Positions 24,312 through 32,515 of a stretch of DNA of 64,000 nt are shown here, piece after piece. The notes beneath the pieces are model-generated. The model was not told the DNA's origin. It was given only the letters and a program-made list of their open reading frames with translations, and made no database searches. The stretch's first letter is position 1; the number at the start of each line of letters is the position of its first letter. The DNA is taken from NCBI GenBank assembly GCA_963812945.1, contig CAWEXD010000008.1, positions 3,720,001-3,784,000 on the forward strand, read 5' to 3'. The DNA comes from DASRDR01 sp963812945 [NCBI: uncultured Candidatus Rokubacteria bacterium] (GTDB taxonomy: Bacteria > Methylomirabilota > Methylomirabilia > Rokubacteriales). A program made the position numbers and the translations under genes.

Positions 24312-27228
24312 CCTCCCGCGATTCGGGCGCGGCGCCGCGCTCGGCCTCTTCCTGGCGTTCCTGCTCCTCGGGGTCGCCTTCACGGCGCCGCTGGGCCTGC
24401 ACGTGCAGGACTCGCTTCCCTACACCGCGGTTCCGCCGCCCGGTCGCGAGCTCGTCCATGCCGCCCCCGGCGACTACCTGCAGTTCTACTACTACCTGTG
24501 GCTCGTCCGGGAGCGCGTCCTGGCCGGAGCGTCCTTCCTGCGGGACCCCTACCAGTTCGCGATCGATGGCCCCCGGCCGAACCTCCCCAACATCTTCGCG
24601 CCGGCGGCGCTGCTCTTCCTCCCGCTCTCCGCCCTCGGACCCCGGGTCGCCTACAACGCTCTCGTCCTGCTGTCCTTCCCGTTCGCGGGCATGGCGGCCG
24701 GGCTCCTCGCGCGGCGCTATGGCGTCTCCCGGGCCGGATCCGCCGTGGCCGGGACGGTCTTCGCGTGCATGCCCTATCGGGTCGGGGTGCTGCTCGGGGG
24801 CCATCCGGCCGGCCTCGCCTATCCCCTGGTGCCACTCGTGCTGTGGGGGCTCGAGGGAGCGCTGGCGGGGTCGGTCTGGGGCGGCCTCGTAGCGGGCGGC
24901 GCGCTCCTCGGGCTGGCGATGATGGAGCCGCACTTCGCCTATTTCGCGGCGCTGGGCTTGCCGCTCTACGCGCTGGTCCGCATCGGGCTTCCCGCCTGGC
25001 GGCGGGAGCTCCTGGCCATCGGACCTGCGAGCGGGCTCCTCGCGGCCATCGTCGCCCTGGCGCCAGCCTGGGGAGCGCTCGGGGCTCTCGCCCGTCAGGG
25101 CTGGCAGCCGCCCCTGTCCGTACGCCTCGCGATCGGCGGAGTGGTCGCCCTGACCGCCCTCGTGATCTGGCAGACGCTGGCAACCTGGCTCCTGGCGGCC
25201 GGCGTCGTGGCCGACCCCCGAGCGGCGGCACGCCGGAGCCTCCTGGCGTGCGCACCCTGGATTTTCACGGCGGCGGCCGCGACCGGACAGAGCGGGCGGC
25301 TGGTCGCCGTGGCTCTGGCGCTGCCGCTGGTCCTGCACGCGGCGTGGGTGGCCGCCCACTGGCGCCGGTGGTGGCACCCGCGGCTCCCCGTCGTTCCGGT
25401 GGCCCTCGCGGCCGCCGGCGCGCTGGCCGGGGCCGGCTTCCTGCTGCTCCTTCAACGGCTCCTCCTGCGGCGGTCCGTGTCGGGCGCCGGCCGGTCGCTG
25501 TTCGAGGTGCTGCTCTTCTCGCCGACCACCGCCGACCTCGTCACCCGGGTCAATCCGGCGGCCGGCCGAGCCGTGTACCCCGGGGTCGTGGCGCTCGGGC
25601 TGGCCGGAGTGGCCGTGGTCGCGCTCGCGTGGCGGCCCCCCACCGGCGCGCGGCGCGTCCTGTGGGTGTTCCCGGTCTTGCTCGCGGCAGGGGTGATCGT
25701 GTCGCTCGGCCCCCAGCTGGCGGCCTTCCCGCTGTTCGAGGTCGCGTTCCGCCTGGTCCCGTCCTGGAACTTCATCCGCCAGCCCGCGAAGGCGCAGATC
25801 CTGGTCGCGCTCGGGCTCGCCGTGCTGGCCGGTGTCGGGACCGACGCGCTCGTGCGCCGAGGCGGGCGCGTCCTGCGAAGCGCCGCGGCGATCGCGCTCG
25901 GACTCCTGGTCGCCGTGGAGTACCACCCCTGGCGGCCCGTTGGGCTCAGCAGTCTCCCCGCGGGAGGCCAGGCGTTCGACACGAGCCGGGGCGAGGGACC
26001 GCGCGCCCTCTGGATCCCGTTCTGGCCGGGCGACAGCGCCTACTCGGCGCTCTACCTCTACGCGACGACGCTCACGCGCGTTCCGATGCTCAACGGCTAT
26101 TCCGCGTGGCTCGATCGCTCCTACCTCCCGGACGTCTACCATCCGCTCGAGACCGTGAACCTGGGCGTCGTCGGCGAGGCCGAGGCCCGGGTGCTGCAAC
26201 GCTACGGCGTGCGCCAGGTGATCCTCGACCAGCATGCGTTTCCGCTCAAGGTGAGCGCGTTCGGGCCGGCGCTCACCCGGGCGCACCTCCGCGCCTCGCC
26301 CCATCTCGACCCCGTCGAGACCCCGGCCGGGGACTGGGGACTCCACCTGTTCCGGGTCCGGGAGACAGCGCGGCCGGTCCCTTCGGGGCCGCCGCCCACC
26401 AGCCCGCTGGGCGTGTTCTGGGAGGCTGAGTCCCTCGGGCGCGAGACCGGCCGCGCCAGCGAGGACCCAGACGCGTCGAATGGTCGCGTCAACCTGGCCC
26501 GGAGTGGCGTGGATCGGCCGGGCTTCGTCACGTTCGGCCCCTACCGGATGCTCCCGCCGGGCGCGTACCAGGCCCGGTTCCGGATCAAGGGCATGGGCAC
26601 GACGCTCGAGCCGCATGTCACGACGCGGGGAGGGCGCGAGATCCTGGGCCGGGCGCGCGTCCACCTCGCTGACGGCGCGTTCCTCGAGGTGACGGTGCCG
26701 TTCGCGCTCGCCGCGCCGGCTCAGCTCGAGTACCGCACGGCATGGGACGGACAGGGCTGGGCGGCCGTGGACTCGGTGGCCGTGTCGTTCACGGCCGAGC
26801 CGGATCCGGTGTCCGTGCTCGAGGTGGAGATCCTGGGGCACGAGCTCCACGAGCGGTCCGACCCCAACGCCTCCGGCGGGTCCGCCGGCTACGCGATGCC
26901 CGGGCGCACTCCTCGCGGCCCCGTCTGGAGCGGGCCGCTCCGCCGCTACCCGCCCGGCCGCTATCGGCTGTGGATCCGGCTGAAGCTCGATCACGCCGTG
27001 ACCAGCCCGTTCGCGCGCTGCGTCGTCGAGCTCGCCTCGCAGGGTGGGGCGCTCGGGGGGCGCGAGCTCGCGGGCACCGAGGTGCCCGAGCCGGGACGGT
27101 ACGTGGAGCTGGCCGTTCCGTTCACCGTGACCCGGCCCGCGGTGCTCGAATTTCCCTGCGCGTACAAGGGCGGCGTGGGCGTCTGGTTCGATCGGCTCCG
27201 CGTGGAGCGGCTCGAGGGATCCGAGTGA
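24280..27228 (+). CDS. Giant YfhO/GT-C-like membrane protein with two EAE/ASGG beta domains (paralog A)
   Basis: 982 residues. About 1-550 is polytopic (some 11-13 hydrophobic helices). A first outer loop holds PGDYLQFYYYLWLV and DPYQFAIDGPRPNLP, a signature also seen in the next protein. About 560-700 is an alpha/beta outer module. Two C-terminal beta-sandwich domains follow, at about 710-845 and 847-982, each with CBM6/CBM35-like features: FWEAES, FVTFGPYRMLPPGAY; RSDPNASGGSAGYA, VLEFPCAY. The fold suggests a periplasmic membrane glycosyltransferase or lipid-glycan enzyme with sugar-binding appendages. The ATG overlaps the upstream gene by 32 bases; a slightly later start is possible. Confidence 0.75.
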   Translation: MSTGPASRSVSLPRFGRGAALGLFLAFLLLGVAFTAPLGLHVQDSLPYTAVPPPGRELVHAAPGDYLQFYYYLWLVRERVLAGASFLRDPYQFAIDGPRPNLPNIFAPAALLFLPLSALGPRVAYNALVLLSFPFAGMAAGLLARRYGVSRAGSAVAGTVFACMPYRVGVLLGGHPAGLAYPLVPLVLWGLEGALAGSVWGGLVAGGALLGLAMMEPHFAYFAALGLPLYALVRIGLPAWRRELLAIGPASGLLAAIVALAPAWGALGALARQGWQPPLSVRLAIGGVVALTALVIWQTLATWLLAAGVVADPRAAARRSLLACAPWIFTAAAATGQSGRLVAVALALPLVLHAAWVAAHWRRWWHPRLPVVPVALAAAGALAGAGFLLLLQRLLLRRSVSGAGRSLFEVLLFSPTTADLVTRVNPAAGRAVYPGVVALGLAGVAVVALAWRPPTGARRVLWVFPVLLAAGVIVSLGPQLAAFPLFEVAFRLVPSWNFIRQPAKAQILVALGLAVLAGVGTDALVRRGGRVLRSAAAIALGLLVAVEYHPWRPVGLSSLPAGGQAFDTSRGEGPRALWIPFWPGDSAYSALYLYATTLTRVPMLNGYSAWLDRSYLPDVYHPLETVNLGVVGEAEARVLQRYGVRQVILDQHAFPLKVSAFGPALTRAHLRASPHLDPVETPAGDWGLHLFRVRETARPVPSGPPPTSPLGVFWEAESLGRETGRASEDPDASNGRVNLARSGVDRPGFVTFGPYRMLPPGAYQARFRIKGMGTTLEPHVTTRGGREILGRARVHLADGAFLEVTVPFALAAPAQLEYRTAWDGQGWAAVDSVAVSFTAEPDPVSVLEVEILGHELHERSDPNASGGSAGYAMPGRTPRGPVWSGPLRRYPPGRYRLWIRLKLDHAVTSPFARCVVELASQGGALGGRELAGTEVPEPGRYVELAVPFTVTRPAVLEFPCAYKGGVGVWFDRLRVERLEGSE

Positions 27229-29681
27229 GGTGGGCCGCCGTGACCGTGGTGACGGTCTCGCTCGCCGCCGCGCTCGTGGTCTCCCGTCCCCTCCCCGCCG
27301 AGATCACGCGCGGGCTCCCGGTGGGCGCGCTCCAGCTCGCCGAGCTGCCGGTTCTCACGCGGATCGCGGCTGACACGCTCCAGCTCTACTACCAGCTCTG
27401 GCTCGTCCAGGACGGGCTCGTCGGCCCGACCCCGCTCTTCACCGACCCCTACCAGTTCCGGGTAAACGGCCCGCGGTGGAACCTGCCGCAGACCTTTCTC
27501 CCGCTGTCCCTGCCCTTCACCCTGCTCTCGCCTCTCGGCCTCCATGCCGCCTACAATCTGCTCGTCCTCCTCTCCTTTCCGGCGGCCGGGCTCGCGGCCT
27601 ACGGGCTCGCGCGCCATCTCACGCGGGACGCCGCCGCGGCGGTCGTGGTCGGCGTCGGCTTCGCGCTCCTTCCGGCTCGGCTCGACCCGCTCTTCGGCGG
27701 CCATCCGGCGGGATTCGCGATGGCCCTCGTGCCCGCGATCCTGTGGGGCCTCGACGTGGCGCTCACCGAGGGGCGGCTCGCCGGCGCCGTGGGAGGCGGC
27801 ACGGCGTTCGTCGCGCTGGCCATGCTGGAGCCGCAGTACACGTATCTCGCGGCGGGCCTGGCCGCGGCCCACGCGGGGATCCGGCTCGCGTGGAGGAGCG
27901 TGCCCCGACTTCGCCTCGGGCCCCTCGTGGCCTTCGGGCTCCTGGCCCTCGTCGCCGCGGCCTGGGTCCTCATGCTGCGGCAGGCCTTCGTGGCCGGGTC
28001 CATCGCCGAGGCGGGACGGCAGCTCAACGAGGTGCGCCTCTTCTCCCGCGGCCTGCCGGGGCTCTCGGAGCCGGCCCGGTACGGCGGGCTCGCGCTGGCA
28101 GCTCTCGCCGTCGTCGGGCTCGGGGCCCGGGGGCGCTCCCGAGAGGGAGGGCTCCGGATCCTTTACGGGGCCGTGCTCGGCGTGGGGGTGCTGCTGAGCG
28201 TGGGGCCCACGATCCCGCAGTTCCCCTTCTACCAGGCGTTCCACCGCTGGGTCCCGTTCTTCGCGATGATCCGGAATCCCGAGAAGCTCCGGGTCCTGAC
28301 GAGCGTCGCGGCGATCGTGCTGGCCGCCCTCGGCGCCCGGGCGATTCTGGACCGGGCCGCGGCCGGCGTCGGGCTCCGCCGGGTGGTGACCGCGGGCGGG
28401 CTCCTTGCCGTCGTCCTCATCGCGACGCCGCCCTGGCACGGCATCGCCTTCGCGCGCTTCGGCGACAGCCCGGCGTACGAAACCCTGCGCCGTGAGGCGT
28501 CACGGGTCCTCTACCTTCCGGTCTGGCCGGGCGACAGCGCGCCCTCGGGCCTCTACCTCTACGCGATCACGCGGACGCGGGTCCCGATGATCAACGGCTA
28601 TTCACCCCTCGTGCCGCGGCGGTACGTCCAGGACGTCTTCGAGCCGCTCCAGGGCCTGAACGTCGGCGATCTCGGGCCCGGCGAGGCGGCGGCGCTCCGG
28701 CGACTCGGCGTCTCGCACGTCGTCGTGGATCGCGCGGGCTTCCCGCCCCAGGTCTCGCCGTACCCGTCCATGTTCACGATCCAGCGCCTTCGCGCCTCGA
28801 GCGTCCTCGCCTCCCGCACCGAGGCCGATCCCCTCTGGCTCTTCCGGGTCACCGATGGAGTGCCCGCGCCGACCCACGGCACCTCCGCGGTGGGGGTGTT
28901 CTACGAAGCCGAGCGTCAGCACAGTCTGACGGGGTCCAAGGTTGACCTGCCGGAGGCCTCGGGCGGCCGGATCGTCGTCGGCCGGCCCGGTGACGCCGCG
29001 GGGTTCCTGACGTTCGGCCCCTACCGCCCACTCCCGGCCGGCGCGTACGTCGCCCTCTTCCGGGTACGCGGTCATGGTCTCCGGCTCGACGTCACCGGCG
29101 ACTGGGGCCGGCAGGTCCTGGCCGGGCGGACGGTCGACCCCGGCCCGGCCTGGGTCGACGAGGCGCTCCCGTTCGTCGTGGAGCACGCCCGGCCGCTCGA
29201 GTTCCGGGTCGCCTGGGACGGGCAGCGGGAGGCCGCGGTCGACTGGGTGCTCGTGGTCGCCAAGGACCGGCCCGACGTCGAGTGGGCGTACGAGGCCGAG
29301 GCGTTACCGCATCGCCTGGGAGACCGGTCGGATCCGACGGCCTCGGGCGGCTCGGCCGTATACGCCGATCCGGTGGAGAGTCTGCGCGGGCAGCTGCTCG
29401 GCGGGCCCGCGCGCCTCTTCCCGGCGGGCCGCCATCAGCTCTCCGTGCGGCTTCGCGCCAACGGGGCCGGGCGCGGCCCGCTCGTCCGCCTCGAGGTCAC
29501 CGAGCCGGCAGGACGGACGCTGGCCACGCGGCTGGTCGACGCATCCGAGCTCCCCCCCGGGGCGTACCACGACGTGACGCTCGACTTCGCGCTTCCTCGG
29601 CCGACCGTCCTCGAGTTTCCCGTCGCCTACCTGGGCGACGTCGGCGTGTTCTTCGACCGGGTCACGGTCACTCCCCGGTAG
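27225..29681 (+). CDS. Giant YfhO/GT-C-like membrane protein with two EAE/ASGG beta domains (paralog B)
   Basis: 818 residues, GTG at 27225 overlapping the previous stop by four bases. It has the same plan as paralog A: outer-loop AADTLQLYYQLWLV and DPYQFRVNGPRWNLP, about ten hydrophobic helices to about residue 400, an alpha/beta module, then two beta domains at about 556-685 (FYEAER, EASGGRIV, FLTFGPYRPLPAGAY) and 686-818 (YEAEALPHRL, RSDPTASGGSAVYA, VLEFPVAY). It is about 160 residues shorter, mainly in the membrane region. Its last 14 bases overlap the end of the convergent gene at 29668. Confidence 0.75.
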   Translation: MRWAAVTVVTVSLAAALVVSRPLPAEITRGLPVGALQLAELPVLTRIAADTLQLYYQLWLVQDGLVGPTPLFTDPYQFRVNGPRWNLPQTFLPLSLPFTLLSPLGLHAAYNLLVLLSFPAAGLAAYGLARHLTRDAAAAVVVGVGFALLPARLDPLFGGHPAGFAMALVPAILWGLDVALTEGRLAGAVGGGTAFVALAMLEPQYTYLAAGLAAAHAGIRLAWRSVPRLRLGPLVAFGLLALVAAAWVLMLRQAFVAGSIAEAGRQLNEVRLFSRGLPGLSEPARYGGLALAALAVVGLGARGRSREGGLRILYGAVLGVGVLLSVGPTIPQFPFYQAFHRWVPFFAMIRNPEKLRVLTSVAAIVLAALGARAILDRAAAGVGLRRVVTAGGLLAVVLIATPPWHGIAFARFGDSPAYETLRREASRVLYLPVWPGDSAPSGLYLYAITRTRVPMINGYSPLVPRRYVQDVFEPLQGLNVGDLGPGEAAALRRLGVSHVVVDRAGFPPQVSPYPSMFTIQRLRASSVLASRTEADPLWLFRVTDGVPAPTHGTSAVGVFYEAERQHSLTGSKVDLPEASGGRIVVGRPGDAAGFLTFGPYRPLPAGAYVALFRVRGHGLRLDVTGDWGRQVLAGRTVDPGPAWVDEALPFVVEHARPLEFRVAWDGQREAAVDWVLVVAKDRPDVEWAYEAEALPHRLGDRSDPTASGGSAVYADPVESLRGQLLGGPARLFPAGRHQLSVRLRANGAGRGPLVRLEVTEPAGRTLATRLVDASELPPGAYHDVTLDFALPRPTVLEFPVAYLGDVGVFFDRVTVTPR

Positions 29682-30762
29682 CGCGGTCGCGCGCGGGATC
29701 GGCCGGACGGCGAGGCGGCGCCACCATGATCCAGATCCACGCGAGGAGCCCGAGGGTGTAGTCGTGGACCTGCGACAGGCCGTGGAATGCCGTGACGGCC
29801 AGCGTCGCCAGCTCCCGGGACAGGCCGAGCCAGTAGGCAAAGCCGGCGGCACCGGCCGCCTCGTACGGGCCGAGGCTCATGACGGTCGGCAGCGGCAGGG
29901 ACGCGGCCATCTCCGCGCCAGCCACCGAGAGAAAGACCCGGAGGAAACCGAGACTTCCCCAGGCTGCGCCCTGGGAGACCAGGAGCGCCTGCAGAAGGCA
30001 GTAGTACGCGCCGTACTTCGTGAGGCGGAGCAGCAGGGACAGCCCGAGCGCGGGGATGAGAGTCCGCGCCCGCTGGCGCCCCGCCACCTCGTCGGCCGCC
30101 GCCCGCAGGAGGGACGCCACGCGGCCCGCCGCGCCAGAGAAGCGCGCCGCGACCGCCGCCCCCGCGCGGAGGAGCGGGGCGAGGACCCAGAGCGCCCCCA
30201 CCGAGCCGGCCAGGATCACGAGGCTGCCGCCGACCAGGACGGCCGGCGGCATCGGGGAGCTCCCCACCACCACGAGCGCCAGGACGATGAGCGGCGCCAC
30301 GGCGAGGGTGTCGAGGATGAACGAGAGCGCGAACGAGGCGACGGCGGCCTCCAGGGAGAGTCCGAGTCGCGCCGTGACGAGATAGAGATAGCTCGCCGCC
30401 GCCCCCGCGCGCGCCGGCACCAGGTCGACCGCCATGTTGCGGACCGCGGTCACCAGCACGAGCGGCCAGAGCGCCACCGGCCGGCCGAGGAGGAGCCGGT
30501 AGCGGAGCGCGCGCAGGAACAAGCCGGCTGCGGAGAGCGCCACGTAGGCGAGCAGCCCCGGCACCGAAATGGCCCGGATCAGGGGGACGAGCGCTCGGGG
30601 ATCGACCCCCTGCGCCGCGAACAGGTAGGTGAGGATGGCGCCCGAGACCAGGAGCGCCGCGATCCAGTGGACGAGCCTTCGGGCAGGGCGGCGCGCGGCC
30701 ATCGGCTCTCCGGAAGGAGCCGGCCGGACGGCGGGCGCCGAGCCCGTCGCCGGGCCCGTCAT
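29668..30762 (-). CDS. UPF0104/LPG-synthase-TM family flippase-like protein
   Basis: 364-residue integral membrane protein with about eight helices. The family segments around LRALRYRLLLGRPV and VPARAGAAASYLYL match the conserved R-x-G-E-like region in modified form, with GAGA replacing the usual RAGE. The family includes the transmembrane domain of lysylphosphatidylglycerol synthase and many proteins in polysaccharide loci thought to flip or move lipid-linked sugars. ATG at 30762 overlaps the stop of the acyltransferase gene by four bases. Last gene of a five-gene operon. Confidence 0.8.
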   Translation of the reverse strand: MTGPATGSAPAVRPAPSGEPMAARRPARRLVHWIAALLVSGAILTYLFAAQGVDPRALVPLIRAISVPGLLAYVALSAAGLFLRALRYRLLLGRPVALWPLVLVTAVRNMAVDLVPARAGAAASYLYLVTARLGLSLEAAVASFALSFILDTLAVAPLIVLALVVVGSSPMPPAVLVGGSLVILAGSVGALWVLAPLLRAGAAVAARFSGAAGRVASLLRAAADEVAGRQRARTLIPALGLSLLLRLTKYGAYYCLLQALLVSQGAAWGSLGFLRVFLSVAGAEMAASLPLPTVMSLGPYEAAGAAGFAYWLGLSRELATLAVTAFHGLSQVHDYTLGLLAWIWIMVAPPRRPADPARDRATGE

Positions 30763-31517
30763 GCGTTCTGACGCCGGTCCCGGACCACGCGGGCCGGGGC
30801 GCCCGCGACGATCGCGAAGGCGGGGACGTCCTGCGTCACGACGGCGTGCGCGCCCACGATCGCGCTCGGTCCGATCGTCACGCCGTCGAGGATGATGGCG
30901 CCGGCTCCGAGCCAGCCGCCGGGGCCCACCGTGATCCCGTGGGAGGGCCGTGCCTGCTGGACCACGGGCAGGTCCACGCGGTCGAAGTCGTGCCCGCCTC
31001 CGACCACGTAGCAGTAGGCGGCCAGCAGGGTCTCGGCGCCGATCCGGACCGACGACGCCGAGAACACCGCGCAGTTGTACGAGATGTTGACGCCGTCCTC
31101 GAGGACGATGTCGCCCTCCTTGCACGCGAGGAGGGTGTGCCGCCCGAGGAACACGCGCGAGCCGATCTCGATGCCCCGATTGCTCGTGCCCTTGGCATCC
31201 AGCACGCACCCGTCGTCGATCGCGACGTCGTCACCGATCCGCACTTTCCTCGGATGTCTCAGCACGACGTTCGTGCCGAAGCTGACGTTCCGGCCGCAGG
31301 CGCCCAGAAGCCATGGGTACATCCACCCGCGCAGCGCCAGACCCAGCGCGCCCGGGACCCAGGACGCCACCAGCATGACGAGCTCGTACCGGACGAGCGG
31401 CCACCACCCACGCTCACCGACGACGAGATCCGCGTAGCGCTGGGCCTTCGAGCGGCGCGCGTCGAAGAGCGCCCCCGGAACGTCCGCGAGCCGGTCGTCC
31501 GCGGCCGGATGGCTCAC
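30759..31517 (-). CDS. Hexapeptide-repeat (LbH) acyltransferase
   Basis: 252 residues. From about residue 85 the sequence follows left-handed beta-helix hexapeptide periodicity (VRIGDDVAIDDGCVLDA, IGSRVFLGRHT, VTIGPSAIVGAHAVV), ending VVAGAPARVV-type, as in WcaF/NodL-like O-acetyltransferases. His in GGGHDFDRVD is a candidate catalytic base. The N-terminal 80 residues include two hydrophobic helices, so it may be membrane-associated. Likely O-acetylates a surface sugar. GTG at 31517 overlaps the upstream gene by four bases. Confidence 0.85.
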   Translation of the reverse strand: MSHPAADDRLADVPGALFDARRSKAQRYADLVVGERGWWPLVRYELVMLVASWVPGALGLALRGWMYPWLLGACGRNVSFGTNVVLRHPRKVRIGDDVAIDDGCVLDAKGTSNRGIEIGSRVFLGRHTLLACKEGDIVLEDGVNISYNCAVFSASSVRIGAETLLAAYCYVVGGGHDFDRVDLPVVQQARPSHGITVGPGGWLGAGAIILDGVTIGPSAIVGAHAVVTQDVPAFAIVAGAPARVVRDRRQNA

Positions 31518-32515
31518 GGCAGCCGCTCCCGCGGCGCGGGCCGGATCGCCGCCGCCGGGATCAGGTAGAGCAGGGCACCGGGGAGCAGCGCCACCAGGTA
31601 CAGCGCGGTCGCCAGCCCCGCGATGGCGAAGGCGTCCGTCCAGCCCATTCCCAGGAGGCCCGCCAGGGACACGAACGACAGCTCCAGAAACCCGATTCCG
31701 CCCAGGCTGACGGGCAGCCGCGCCACCAGGAAAACGAGCGGCACGGTGGCGAGATAGAAGGTCCAGCCCGGGTCGAGGCCGAGCGCCCGGCCCGCGGCAT
31801 AGTGGATGACGATCGGGAACCCGCCCTCGAGGAGAGTCAGCGCGAAGAAGAGGCAGACGAGCCCCGTCGACGCCCCGTATCCCGCGTACTGCTCGGCGAG
31901 GGCCCGGAGCGCCCCGCGCCACCCGCCGCCCGACGCGCTTGGCCCGAGCCGGGCGGCCACCCAGCGCGCCGCCGGGAACGTGAAGGGAAACGCGAGGAAC
32001 GCCAGCGCCACGGCCGCGCCCAGCCCCCAGCGCTGGGCCGGTCCCAGCCGCGCGCCGAGGCCGAGGGCCACCAGGGTCGCCACGGACAGCGCCGCCAGCA
32101 CCGCCTGGGCGAGGGCGCCGATCAGGCGCTCCAGCACCACGGAGGCCACCAGCACCGCCGTGCGACCGGGCCCGGCGAGCGCCCCGACCCGGACCGCGTC
32201 GGCGCCCACCGTCATCGGCAGGAAGTAGCCGGCGAACGACGCGAGATAGTAGGCGCGAATCGCCGCCCAGAGCCCGAGGCTCACGTCCCGGCTGCGCACG
32301 AGGAGCCACCACTTCCACGCCATGAGGAGCCGGTCCGCCGTGGCCAGCCCCACGATCCCCACCATCACGAGCGGGTCGGCCGCGCCGAGGCGCGCGCCGA
32401 GACGGCTCCAGTCGACGAACAGGAAGAGCAGGAGGACGAGGGCGAGACTGACCGCGAGACGGAGGCTGAACCCGCGGCGGCTCTGCTCCCGGCGCGGCCG
32501 CTCAGGCTCCTTCAA
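31514..32515 (-). CDS. UPF0104/LPG-synthase-TM family flippase-like protein
   Basis: 333-residue polytopic protein, about eight helices. It shows the family pattern KWWLLVRSRDVSLGLWAAIRAYYLASFAGYF..MTVGADAVR followed by LPVSLGGIGFLE, a conserved segment of the LPG_synthase_TM family. TTG at 32515 lies inside the end of the asparagine synthase gene; the hydrophilic N-terminus (to about residue 18) fits a cytoplasmic leader. It is the second of three such proteins in the window, and its pairing with the gene at 29668 suggests non-identical roles. Confidence 0.82.
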   Translation of the reverse strand: MKEPERPRREQSRRGFSLRLAVSLALVLLLFLFVDWSRLGARLGAADPLVMVGIVGLATADRLLMAWKWWLLVRSRDVSLGLWAAIRAYYLASFAGYFLPMTVGADAVRVGALAGPGRTAVLVASVVLERLIGALAQAVLAALSVATLVALGLGARLGPAQRWGLGAAVALAFLAFPFTFPAARWVAARLGPSASGGGWRGALRALAEQYAGYGASTGLVCLFFALTLLEGGFPIVIHYAAGRALGLDPGWTFYLATVPLVFLVARLPVSLGGIGFLELSFVSLAGLLGMGWTDAFAIAGLATALYLVALLPGALLYLIPAAAIRPAPRERLP

